The translations under genes were made by a program, and so were the position numbers. A stretch of DNA of 64,000 bases from Granulosicoccaceae bacterium (GTDB lineage: Bacteria; Pseudomonadota; Gammaproteobacteria; Granulosicoccales; Granulosicoccaceae): assembly GCA_020629835.1 (NCBI GenBank), contig JAHDCO010000002.1:89157-153156 (forward strand), in the 5' to 3' direction. Below the pieces are notes generated by a model, which worked only from the letters and a program-made list of their open reading frames with translations, had not been told where the DNA came from and searched no databases. Below are positions 27,863-36,181 of the stretch, one piece after another (positions within the stretch are counted from its first letter, which is position 1; each line of letters begins with the position of its first letter).

Positions 27863-28813
27863 TTAAGGCGTTTGTACATCGAGATAGAATTGGCCATTAA
27901 AAAACGGATCCAACATAAGCGTATACACAGCACCGGGTATTGATAAATCAATATTGGTAATTTGATATCGGCCAGCATCATCGGATAGTGTATAGGTGCC
28001 TGCCGATAGTGCTCGATAGTTACTGACCGGTGCGGCGTAAGTTAACGGTTCAAACTGTACGCTTTCGTTAGTGGGTAAGTTATTAGCTGCGTTGCTTGTA
28101 GGCTCCAAAGTAAATACCGAAGGCACTTCGGGATCACCAATCAGGGCGATTGATACCACCCGAAGAGCAACCGTAGTTGTCGATACATTTCCCTGAAGTA
28201 CCGGCATAGCAATGACATCGACCGTGGGTGTTAACTGCCGCAGGATGAGTTGTGTTTTTGTACCTGAGCTAACAGATAGCGGGTCTACAGCGGCCAATAG
28301 TGTGCTAGCTCCTGATGCGGCAAGCGCTTCAATTTGCAATACGCTGGTGAAGGGGTCTATGGAGCCGGACGCCAGAAAATTCGTGGTGGTTGTTTCGGTG
28401 ACAAACTGCGATTCTGTAAGAGTACGGCTGTAAAGCGATGCAGGCGTTGTTGTCGTATTGATTAACTCTACAACGGTATCTGATTGACCCGACAAGCTGA
28501 ACAGATTGGTGAATGCAAATTGCCCCGTACTGGACGTAACAGAGTCCTCGATAGCAGAAAAACCGGGCAACGGCTCAGCCTGTTGATTACTACCTGGAGC
28601 GGGCGGTGTAGTGGCTTCATCCGCATCAGAAACATTGGGCGTTTCAACGGGACTTTCAGATGCGCTCGGGTCGACCCCTGTTACACCACTATTGATGATG
28701 ATTGCATCACCGTCCCCGGTACCGAATATTCCACCGTCACAACCGAACAGTAAAACGCTTATTAACAATACAAGACCACATCGTGTGACTCGTGAGCTCT
28801 GTTTGAACGTCAT
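27863..28813 (-). CDS. hypothetical lipoprotein
   Basis: A 316-residue lipoprotein with lipobox LLFGC (Cys25). A Pro/Ser/Thr/Asp-rich linker (about 40-90) leads to a domain of about 220 residues rich in short strands and Thr runs, similar in style to DUF4397-type surface domains but not clearly one of them. Its ATG overlaps the stop of the DUF6502 gene by four bases, so the two are probably made together. Function unknown. Confidence 0.6.
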   Translation of the reverse strand: MTFKQSSRVTRCGLVLLISVLLFGCDGGIFGTGDGDAIIINSGVTGVDPSASESPVETPNVSDADEATTPPAPGSNQQAEPLPGFSAIEDSVTSSTGQFAFTNLFSLSGQSDTVVELINTTTTPASLYSRTLTESQFVTETTTTNFLASGSIDPFTSVLQIEALAASGASTLLAAVDPLSVSSGTKTQLILRQLTPTVDVIAMPVLQGNVSTTTVALRVVSIALIGDPEVPSVFTLEPTSNAANNLPTNESVQFEPLTYAAPVSNYRALSAGTYTLSDDAGRYQITNIDLSIPGAVYTLMLDPFFNGQFYLDVQTP

Positions 28814-29619
28814 TGGCGTTTTCCTACCGTTTTGGTTTCTTCAATCAAGTACAAACCCAAGCCCGCTCGATGTTGTTTACCGTCACTCGGTTGCTTATCC
28901 CCCAGGTCGTGTTGTTTGAGCCATTCGTCCAGCTCTCGCAGCAACACCATGGCTTTGTCCCGACTTACGGTTCGAAAGGCCTGTGCATCCTGTTCGCTGA
29001 GGTTGTCGTAAGCCACACTCAACTGCAGTCGATTGTGAGAGGCATCAGCTAAGTTGTAGTCGAGTGTTTCCAACAAGTCGGACGCGCTGGTTGCAAAGAC
29101 ATCCAGCATTGCTTCCTGACTCTCATGCGGAATGTAACCGTGTGTTTGCAACTGAACCTGGCTGCCGCTGCGGGAAACCGTTCCCACTCGCACCAGTTCG
29201 TCCAGCAGGGCTTTGGCAGGCACATCTCCACCGTACTGTTTCACGAGTTCATTGAATGAGTCTGTTGATTCGCCAAACGTCAATGCAGCAGGCTTGCCTG
29301 TGTTTGCATCGTGATAGTTGGCGTCCTGTAGCCAGCCGGTGACAACGCGCAAGGCCCGGTTGTGTTTAACCATGCCGGGTTGTTCATCATCAGGCAATTC
29401 GAGCAGTCGTTTAGCTTCTTTGCGGTTAATGCCTGTGACAATGGCGATGCGTGATACCGAAGGGGATTTCCCGTCGATGCCAAAATGCATCGAGGCTTCT
29501 CGGACATAGGCTTGTTTGGCCCAGCTGGAAAACTCGCCGTGGGATACGCCGTGACGCAGCAGAAGCCTGACCAGCGGAGCTAGTACGCGAGTTACCGCTT
29601 TCTGAAGAGGAGGCGCCAT
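28810..29619 (-). CDS. DUF6502 family protein
   Basis: A 269-residue soluble protein of the DUF6502 type. The N-terminal VLAPLVRLLLRHGVSHGEFSSWAK and SVSRIAIVTGINRKEAKRLL segments suggest a helix-turn-helix-like region (residues 45-75), so a DNA-binding or regulatory role is possible. The remainder is helical. It overlaps the following lipoprotein gene by 4 bases and lies 80 bases after the small secreted-protein gene. The role is unknown. Confidence 0.7.
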   Translation of the reverse strand: MAPPLQKAVTRVLAPLVRLLLRHGVSHGEFSSWAKQAYVREASMHFGIDGKSPSVSRIAIVTGINRKEAKRLLELPDDEQPGMVKHNRALRVVTGWLQDANYHDANTGKPAALTFGESTDSFNELVKQYGGDVPAKALLDELVRVGTVSRSGSQVQLQTHGYIPHESQEAMLDVFATSASDLLETLDYNLADASHNRLQLSVAYDNLSEQDAQAFRTVSRDKAMVLLRELDEWLKQHDLGDKQPSDGKQHRAGLGLYLIEETKTVGKRQ

Positions 29620-29699
29620 GCGACCGACAAGACTGGAGTTGGGATTATTATCCCATATGACGGCCTGAGGCGCAGAATATTTAGCCTATCTGTGACCGT

Positions 29700-30191
29700 C
29701 TACCCAATTGACGGGGTATCCCGAAGCCATAAATCGGTCACGGTAGGTCGGCCATCCACGCAGTGCTCATTGCTGGTTGGCATGCTGATGAACACTTCCT
29801 CGGCGTTGAGCATCGCTCGAAGGGCCAGAGCCTCCAAATCGTGCTCGGTGTGGCCATGCGAGGTTGATTCTGAGCTTCTGAGTGTGACAGTGGAGCTTTG
29901 GCAGCCAGATGGCCCGGCTACAGCATTAATTTGCAGCATCAGCACCTGGGAACCGTTAATAGACTGGGATCTGACCTCTCTGACTTCGGTGGACATAATG
30001 TAGTGAGGCGTGGCGGCTGGCCGACTGGAAAGCGCGGTGGGAAGCCCGCTGGAGTAGGTAGCAGCGAGTGTACTGACAGGAGAATTAGTCGCCGTCGCTG
30101 CAAATGCCATCGAGCCGCAACCCAGGGCTGCTGCCAATGCCGCTGCTGAGTAGCATCTTACTTTTGTCTTCGTAGTTGAAAATACCTTCAT
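29700..30191 (-). CDS. hypothetical secreted protein (163 aa)
   Basis: A 163-residue protein with a Sec signal peptide (basic start MKVFSTTKTK, then AAALAAALGCGSMAFA, cleavage near 31). The mature part has two cysteines and no family I know. I choose ATG 30191 (GGTGGGA upstream) because it gives the signal peptide at the very N-terminus; an in-frame extension to 30377 is not protein-like. It heads a same-strand run with DUF6502 and the lipoprotein. Confidence 0.55.
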   Translation of the reverse strand: MKVFSTTKTKVRCYSAAALAAALGCGSMAFAATATNSPVSTLAATYSSGLPTALSSRPAATPHYIMSTEVREVRSQSINGSQVLMLQINAVAGPSGCQSSTVTLRSSESTSHGHTEHDLEALALRAMLNAEEVFISMPTSNEHCVDGRPTVTDLWLRDTPSIG

Positions 30192-30423
30192 AGTCTTTTC
30201 CCACCTGGCGTCGGCCTCAGCCTCATTGGCAATATCGGCATTGACCTTGCGCGTTTTTACTACAGTATCCAGATGTAATGTGAACGGTTCGTGAACCAAC
30301 GGTAATCCATGCAACGATTTTGTAATTTCGTGCGTAGGGTTGGTTGGGCAGCGTAGCGAATGGCGGGCTTTAGGCACAGATTCAGGCTTGCGCGAGGGCA
30401 GATAGGCTTTCTAGTTAGGATTT

Positions 30424-31488
30424 ATGGCAAACACGTATGTGCTGCTCTGCAGCGGACAGTCAAATATTGCACGCATTGACGAGGGTGTCGATTGGGTACC
30501 GGAGTCTAATCTGCACTTGTGGGATTTCAACGCAATTTTCGGATTGGACGGCGTTGGGAGTCGCTACATTTCGCCTCCGGCTGATCGTGTGAACTACGGC
30601 ACGCTGTACGCAAACGAAATTGCTAAAACAATGCCGGATGCGAATGTGTTCGTCATCAACGTGGCGCGAGGCAGCACCAATTTATCCCTCTGGTTGGATG
30701 AGACCACACGCCCGAATATGTGGGATGCCTTAGTCAACAACGTGACCGCCGCGTTGAATGAGTTGCCCGATGACACGATCATCAATGAAGTTTTATGGTG
30801 GGGGCACGAAAGCGATGCGTCCACCAAAGCTGATGTATCGCTGGATAAGTTTGTAGAAGATTTTTCAGCCATCATTGATAAATTTGACCAGCAGGGATGG
30901 TCGGGCGAGAAACCCGCTCCGATACGGCTACATAAGCTTCATCCACTGTGTAATGGGTTATCCAGCCAGATCAATGCCGCGATTGAAACTATCGTGTTGC
31001 GCGATACCGAGCGTTATTCGCTCATTGATACTACACACCTGTCATACCCCGATGGCATTCATTTGGCGGGTACGGATAAACCTCAGGCTGCTGCGATAGC
31101 GTTTTCACAGCCACGGCCCGGCGTATCGGCGAAGAAGGGCGTTAACGCAAACCTCATTCGAAAGTCGCAGGCGACTGCTTCAACGCTGGCCGAATTGCAC
31201 GATGACAAGGTTGTGTTGCCTGCCGGAGAATGGATAAGCCATCCGTTAGTGTTTTCGAAAATTTCGGATCAAACGCTGACACTATCGGCGAATCATGTAA
31301 CCCAGGCGTTGAAGGTCTATATCTGTGATGAGACAGCCACCGTCTTAGCCGGGAAGGGGCGTCGCCAGACCTCGTTGAGGATGCCGATTAATTTCACCGG
31401 TGATGTGAGCGTAAAAATCCAAAATTGCAGCAAAGAGATGGCGAGTTTTTCAGATCTAAAACTTGAATACGGCGGACTCGCCACTTAA
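30424..31488 (+). CDS. SGNH / sialate O-acetylesterase-like carbohydrate esterase
   Basis: A 354-residue protein with an SGNH-hydrolase domain (about 1-220). The nucleophile is Ser13 in CSGQSN, and the Asp-x-x-His pair is Asp210-His213 in YPDGIHL. The third block reads WWGHESD (125-131) where the SASA family has HQGESD, a visible change near the oxyanion site. Residues about 230-354 form a beta-rich accessory domain. There is no signal peptide, so a cytosolic or non-classical location is implied. The substrate, perhaps an acetylated sugar, is inferred. Confidence 0.7.
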   Translation: MANTYVLLCSGQSNIARIDEGVDWVPESNLHLWDFNAIFGLDGVGSRYISPPADRVNYGTLYANEIAKTMPDANVFVINVARGSTNLSLWLDETTRPNMWDALVNNVTAALNELPDDTIINEVLWWGHESDASTKADVSLDKFVEDFSAIIDKFDQQGWSGEKPAPIRLHKLHPLCNGLSSQINAAIETIVLRDTERYSLIDTTHLSYPDGIHLAGTDKPQAAAIAFSQPRPGVSAKKGVNANLIRKSQATASTLAELHDDKVVLPAGEWISHPLVFSKISDQTLTLSANHVTQALKVYICDETATVLAGKGRRQTSLRMPINFTGDVSVKIQNCSKEMASFSDLKLEYGGLAT

Positions 31489-31518
31489 TCTGGCCACTTA
31501 AATAAGGGGTAACAGAAA

Positions 31519-31542
31519 AGGGCGCGAAACCGCACGCGCCCT
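31519..31542. terminator. bidirectional terminator between esterase and dctM
   Basis: An 8-base-pair GC-rich stem (AGGGCGCG, loop AACCGCA-like, CGCGCCCT) is flanked by AAAA on the left and TCTT on the right, so it can end transcription of the plus-strand esterase and the minus-strand TRAP operon. It lies 30 bases after the esterase stop and 13 bases from the dctM stop. Confidence 0.7.
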
Positions 31543-31555
31543 CTTCGTTGCTCAC

Positions 31556-33670
31556 TTAGTTCTCAGGCAGTATGTCTGGTAAGAACGTTGTGATTTGCGG
31601 GAAGTGCCAAAGAATCACCAGACCGATAATCTGGATCAGCACAAACGGCCAGATACCACGATAGATATCACCTGTAGTGACATTTGGTGGCGCTACACCT
31701 CTCAGATAAAACAACGCAAACCCGAAGGGCGGTGTAATAAACGAGGTTTGTAAATTCACCGCTATTAAAATGGTTATCCACTCAGGCGGCATTAAGGCAG
31801 GGTCTGCTGCGTAAATCACTGGGCCCACAATGGGGATAACGATGAAGATGATCTCGATGAAATCTAAAACGAATCCCAAGACAAACAACACACCCATGAC
31901 CACGAGTAGCAGAACACGTGGATCTTCAATGCTGCGCAGGGCTTCCTGAATGTAGTGTTCCCCACCATAGCTTCGAATCGTTAAGCTCAGAAACAGTGAT
32001 GCGATGAGAATCATGAACACCATACTGGTTACTTTGGTGGTCTCCCTTACCACCTGGGACATGACACCTTTGGTGGCAAGTACCACACAGGAGTACACCA
32101 GGCCCAGTACCGCAACGTGGTAGGACACGATGGTTATCCAAATTGCGATTTGATTTTCCAGGGAGATGTCATCCATCGTCATGCGAAGGTCAAAGTTGCC
32201 TCGCATCAGCAGCATGATGACGATGGCGAACGACGCCATGGTGATGACTTTTCCGGTCGCGCTTTTGCCAGCCCCTTCTATCGCGGTTAAGCGTGCTGCC
32301 GCTAACATGATTGCTCCGGCTGCACCCAGTGCCGCAGCGGGAGTCGGGCTGGTAATGCCTCCCAGGATAGAACCCAGCACCGATACGATTAAGATCACCG
32401 GTGGAGCTACAACGCGCAATACTTCGATGTTACTCAATCGAGCAACCGCGTGTTTTAAGCCATACAAAACCAGCAATGCAGGCAATGCGAACCACAGGAA
32501 GGTTTTTCCAGGTGACTCACCGCCGCCTAACAGGGTAACGTCTACTAACACGTACGCAGCAACGCCAAGCAAACCAAGAATAATGGGTGCGGCACGGTAC
32601 TGAGGCTGAAAAAACAGCGCTAATTTTAAAACGAAGATACCGACAACCGCTAACAACATGGTGCCATGTGAGATGAGGCCGGTATCGCCCGGTTCTGTTT
32701 GTGATGTGACATAACCCATTGATGTCAAGACCACCCACAGAGCAATAAGAAACGTGATGGGTCCGAGGGCCAGTAAGGTCATCCAGCCGGTACGGTAGTT
32801 GTAGTGTGCTGCTACATCAAACTTGCCGGGAACGTTTTCAGCCAGTTGGATCGGTGGTGCTGATGAGGGTCTAAATAACGCATAGCAGAAAGCGTAAATC
32901 CCATACAGCATCGCTAGAACAACACCGGGAATAAATGCCGCTTTAAATAGAGTGCCGGTAGACAACACGGCAGGTTCACCCAGCATCTCCATAACCGTCA
33001 CCCCCAGTTCCTGGGCGCGGTTCTCCTGGCCAATGGAGTACATGTCGCCAACGATAGAGCCGAGTAACACGATTACGATCGAAGGCGGGATGATTTGACC
33101 CAGGGTTCCGGAGGTAGCGATGACGCCAGTAGCAAGCGACTTGGAATAACCGGCCCTAAGCATGGTTGGCAGAGCGATCAGACCCATGGTCACTACCGTT
33201 GCACCTACCACACCGGTACTTGCAGCCAGTAACGTTCCTACAACCACGACAGCGATGGCTAGGCCACCGGGTAGTGAGCCAAACGTACGCGCCATAGTGG
33301 TGAGTAAATCTTCAGCTATGCGAGAGCGCTCCAGCGCGATACCCATCAAGACAAATAAAGGAACCGCCAGCAGTACTTCCACGTTTCCACCGAAGGCTCT
33401 GGAAAAGATGCCCTGCGCCCACGTGGATAGGGTGGACAACATGGCACCGTCCCAACCCTTGGGTAATACCGGAACAATTTCCTCGGCACCGTTGTAAATC
33501 TCTACGGTGTACAACAAGCCCTGATGGCTTAAGACAGCGATAAGCGCGAAACTTACAACCGACGAACCAGCAATCGCGAACGCTACTGGAAAGCCGGACA
33601 TGATGCCCAGAAAAAGAAAGGCAAACGTGATGACGAGCGATAGCTCGATACCGTTGAGTCCGAATAACAT
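31556..33670 (-). CDS. dctM: TRAP transporter large permease DctM, extended type
   Basis: A 704-residue DctM protein, about 270 residues longer than the usual 430. Core motifs are present in order: VPLFVLMGIALERSRIAEDLL near 105, LLAASTGVVGATVVTMGLIALPTML near 150, IIPPSIVIVLLG near 195 and TSFITPPFGFALFYLRG near 655. The extra length includes a periplasmic-looking loop (about 50-95) and additional hydrophobic segments (about 290-480). It is encoded 1 base after dctQ and completes a TakP-like TRAP system. Substrate is probably an alpha-keto or hydroxy acid, from the DctP type. Confidence 0.88.
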   Translation of the reverse strand: MLFGLNGIELSLVITFAFLFLGIMSGFPVAFAIAGSSVVSFALIAVLSHQGLLYTVEIYNGAEEIVPVLPKGWDGAMLSTLSTWAQGIFSRAFGGNVEVLLAVPLFVLMGIALERSRIAEDLLTTMARTFGSLPGGLAIAVVVVGTLLAASTGVVGATVVTMGLIALPTMLRAGYSKSLATGVIATSGTLGQIIPPSIVIVLLGSIVGDMYSIGQENRAQELGVTVMEMLGEPAVLSTGTLFKAAFIPGVVLAMLYGIYAFCYALFRPSSAPPIQLAENVPGKFDVAAHYNYRTGWMTLLALGPITFLIALWVVLTSMGYVTSQTEPGDTGLISHGTMLLAVVGIFVLKLALFFQPQYRAAPIILGLLGVAAYVLVDVTLLGGGESPGKTFLWFALPALLVLYGLKHAVARLSNIEVLRVVAPPVILIVSVLGSILGGITSPTPAAALGAAGAIMLAAARLTAIEGAGKSATGKVITMASFAIVIMLLMRGNFDLRMTMDDISLENQIAIWITIVSYHVAVLGLVYSCVVLATKGVMSQVVRETTKVTSMVFMILIASLFLSLTIRSYGGEHYIQEALRSIEDPRVLLLVVMGVLFVLGFVLDFIEIIFIVIPIVGPVIYAADPALMPPEWITILIAVNLQTSFITPPFGFALFYLRGVAPPNVTTGDIYRGIWPFVLIQIIGLVILWHFPQITTFLPDILPEN

Positions 33671-33671
33671 G

Positions 33672-34628
33672 TCAGCTCCTCTTCGCAGCTAAATCGATAT
33701 CAACAGCAGGGGCAACCGCGGGTGCAGCTGCGGGTGCAGCTGCGGGCGCAGCTGCGGGCGCAGCCATGTCTACTGGTTGCGGGTCAGGTTCTGGATCGTC
33801 CTGGACTCTGGGGTGTGATTCGACGTCATCTTCTAAAAGCCCCCATAAGTTTCTGAGCATAAACGCAACGGCTTGAATAAATAACAAGGCGGCAAAGAAC
33901 AGGATGATGGCTTTAAACGCCCACACCCAAGTGAATTCAGCGGTACCTGAAGACTCCCATTTAAACCCTCTCCAACTGGCTTTCTCACTGAAAATGTTGA
34001 GCGGGCGTTGAGAAAATGCAGAGTTCGTTGCGATGGGCCAGGCGAACCACCAGATGAAAATGGTGGAGGGGATCATAAACACTATGGAGCCCATGAAGTC
34101 CATAAAACGTTGCGCTTTATAACTTAGGCTGCCGTACACCAAATCAACGCGAACATGCCCGCCTTCTATAAACGTGTAGGCGGAAGCAAACGCGATAAGG
34201 ATAGCGTTGTAAAACTTAAGTTGCCCGGAAAGCCATTGCAATTCATTGTTGGCCAGCTGCATGCCGAACGGTGCAAACATCAGCTCGTTGCCACGAAAGA
34301 CCTGACCCATAATGATGATCAGCACCTGTTGAAACATTAACAACAAGACAAACCAAGAGGCAGCGTGTCCGATTGTTCGATTGAAACTTTCCAGCCCTAA
34401 GACGGACGCTTTAAGAAAGCGACGACTGATCAGGCCTGCAGCCGTCACAAGAATCACCAGAGCCAAGACCAAATACAAGAACTCCAGCGACTGGCCAGCC
34501 AGCGTCAGGGCGGTCATTTTTTCTTTGAGTGTTTCTAGCTGCCACCATTGAAAAATGGTGTAGGGCAATGTGACTAAGTCAATTGCGCCGTTGGCTAGGC
34601 CTTTTAAGCTATCGAGAACAAGGGACAA
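33672..34628 (-). CDS. dctQ: TRAP transporter small permease DctQ, extended type
   Basis: A 318-residue DctQ, longer than the usual 160-200. It has an extra N-terminal membrane segment (about 45-65), the core DctQ segments (90-250), and a C-terminal hydrophilic tail from about 262. That tail contains PEPDPQPVD and then a run of APAA repeats encoded by a 12-base tandem repeat. The FNAILIAFASAYTFIEGGHVRVDLVY stretch near 140 is the DctQ signature. The matching large DctM follows immediately. Confidence 0.85.
   Translation of the reverse strand: MSLVLDSLKGLANGAIDLVTLPYTIFQWWQLETLKEKMTALTLAGQSLEFLYLVLALVILVTAAGLISRRFLKASVLGLESFNRTIGHAASWFVLLLMFQQVLIIIMGQVFRGNELMFAPFGMQLANNELQWLSGQLKFYNAILIAFASAYTFIEGGHVRVDLVYGSLSYKAQRFMDFMGSIVFMIPSTIFIWWFAWPIATNSAFSQRPLNIFSEKASWRGFKWESSGTAEFTWVWAFKAIILFFAALLFIQAVAFMLRNLWGLLEDDVESHPRVQDDPEPDPQPVDMAAPAAAPAAAPAAAPAVAPAVDIDLAAKRS
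33718..33765. repeat. four 12-base tandem repeats in dctQ
   Basis: Four in-frame copies of a 12-base unit (GCGGGTGCAGCT, with T/C changes in copies 3 and 4), preceded by a degenerate fifth copy. They encode the alternating Ala/Pro tail of DctQ. Twelve is a multiple of three, so copy-number change would keep the frame. Confidence 0.85.
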
Positions 34629-34680
34629 TGATCTCTCCAGAAGTGTTGGGGGCGGGTATTACAAAGGTTGTTCGACGCAA

Positions 34681-34715
34681 TAAAAAGGCGCACCCCATAT
34701 GCGTAGGGTGCGCCT
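34681..34715 (-). terminator. terminator/attenuator between dctP and dctQ
   Basis: On the minus strand a perfect 10-base-pair stem (AGGCGCACCC and its complement, 10-base loop) is followed by CCTTTTTA, the layout of an intrinsic terminator. It lies 43 bases after the dctP stop and 53 bases before the dctQ start. Partial read-through would give much more binding protein than permease, as is common in TRAP operons. Confidence 0.75.
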
Positions 34716-34757
34716 GTTCGTCACCGGGTGGTAACGGGTTCGTGCAGCCGGTTTGGC

Positions 34758-35852
34758 TTAGCCACGAACGCGATCGCGCTGCGCTGTGTAAGCGCTGTCA
34801 GACAGTCCAGTCCAACGAGAAGACAACTTCATGCTGCTCATGACTGAGTCATGGATCTTAGCGAATAGCTCGTCATCCATGTTCTCTTCCAGTACTTCGT
34901 TAGATGCAGCACCGAACGCGTCCCATACGTCATCAGGGAATTGCAGAGTCTCTACACCACCAGCTGTCAAACGATCCAACGCTTGAGAGTTGTTTGCTAA
35001 GAACTGATGCAATGTGTACTGGTTAGATTCAGCGGCTGCAATTTCAATCATCTTCTGATGAGCAGGCTTCAGACCAGCGAAGCGATCAGCGTTAACAGCA
35101 ACAGACAAACCAGCGCCTGGCTCATGGAAACCTGATGTGTAGAACTTCTTGGTGATTTCCTGGAAACCGGCTTTTTCATCAGCCCACGGGCCGATCCACT
35201 CTGTGCCGTCTAACGCGCCAGAAGCGAGAGCTTGATAAACCTCTGAACCTGGGAGTGCCTGTACAGAAGCGCCCAACTTGCCCAGTGCTTTACCGCCTAA
35301 ACCAGGCATACGGAATTTCAGGCCTTTGAAGTCATCAGCACTCTTGATTTCTTCACGGAACCAACCGCCAGCTTGTGCGCCGGTGTTACCAGCCAAGAAT
35401 GATACTAGGCCAAACTCTTCACCGATTTCACGGTGCAAGTCGTGCCCACCCATGTGGTAGTACCAGTTGTGCAATTCAGGTGCTGTCATACCGAAAGGTA
35501 CAGCAGTGAAGAATGCAAAGCCTGGGTGCTGGCCAACGTAGTAGTAGTCAGCCGCGTGGTACATGTCAGCCTGGCCTGACGTTACCGCGTCAAACTGACC
35601 GAAACCTGAAACCAATTCGCCGTTGGCTTTCAGATCGATTTCCAAGGTGCCATCAGACATGGCGTTGACCGAGTCAGCGAAACGCTGTGCTGCGTCATGA
35701 ACACCAGCGAGGCCACGGCCCCAGCTAGTTACCAATACGAGCTTTTCACGGCCTTGAGCAATGGCAGGAGCGCCAGTGATAACACCAGTGCCTGCAACCG
35801 CGGCGACGCCCGCTGCACCCGCACTGCCTTTGAGAAATTTACGTCTAGACAT
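34758..35852 (-). CDS. dctP: TRAP substrate-binding protein DctP, Tat-exported TakP-like
   Basis: A 364-residue receptor (start ATG 35852 with GGAGAA upstream). The N-terminus has a twin-arginine signal (MSRRKFLKG, then a hydrophobic Ala/Gly/Val run), so it is probably exported folded. The mature protein matches the TakP subgroup that binds alpha-keto acids: WFREEIKSADDFKGLKFRMPGLGGK, LPGSEVYQALASGALDGTEWIGP and the Trp-rich region after it. The upstream 329-base region has a palindromic operator candidate. Pyruvate, lactate or a related acid is a reasonable but unproven ligand. Confidence 0.9.
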   Translation of the reverse strand: MSRRKFLKGSAGAAGVAAVAGTGVITGAPAIAQGREKLVLVTSWGRGLAGVHDAAQRFADSVNAMSDGTLEIDLKANGELVSGFGQFDAVTSGQADMYHAADYYYVGQHPGFAFFTAVPFGMTAPELHNWYYHMGGHDLHREIGEEFGLVSFLAGNTGAQAGGWFREEIKSADDFKGLKFRMPGLGGKALGKLGASVQALPGSEVYQALASGALDGTEWIGPWADEKAGFQEITKKFYTSGFHEPGAGLSVAVNADRFAGLKPAHQKMIEIAAAESNQYTLHQFLANNSQALDRLTAGGVETLQFPDDVWDAFGAASNEVLEENMDDELFAKIHDSVMSSMKLSSRWTGLSDSAYTAQRDRVRG

Positions 35853-36181
35853 AAGTCGGTATTCTCCAATCAAGTGATTTTATTAGTGGTTCGTGATTTC
35901 AGCGGGGCTGATGAAGCGCTATACGTTACCGCTGGGCCGCTTAATGTAGCTGAAACCATGGTTTTCATCCACACTAAATAGGCTTATAAGGCGGGAAAAC
36001 GCGCTCTAATTTCGCTTACAACGTCTAAACAAGGCTTTTTGTGACGTACAACCCGGCAAGCCCCGTAAACGTTATACGCAGAATATAAACATCCTCTACG
36101 TAGAAACCCGTAGCAGATGGTATTGAAGATGATTTTTGCTGCTGAGCAACGTCAGGCAAGTGCGCGAACGCCGTGCACAGT
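35853..36181. other. intergenic region upstream of TRAP operon
   Basis: These 329 bases lie between the dctP start and the stop of the PhnD-like gene, both on the minus strand. They should hold the promoter of the TRAP operon. I see the palindrome at 35951-35967 but no convincing -35/-10 pair, no protein-like frame and no structured RNA. Confidence 0.5.
35951..35967. promoter_or_regulatory. operator candidate TGAAACCATGGTTTTCA upstream of dctP
   Basis: The core AAACCATGGTTT (35953-35964) is a perfect 12-base palindrome, and the flanks TGAAA/TTTCA extend it with a one-base offset. It lies about 100 bases upstream of the dctP start. The shape resembles LacI-family operators. No regulator gene is adjacent, so this rests on symmetry and position. 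Confidence 0.35.
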
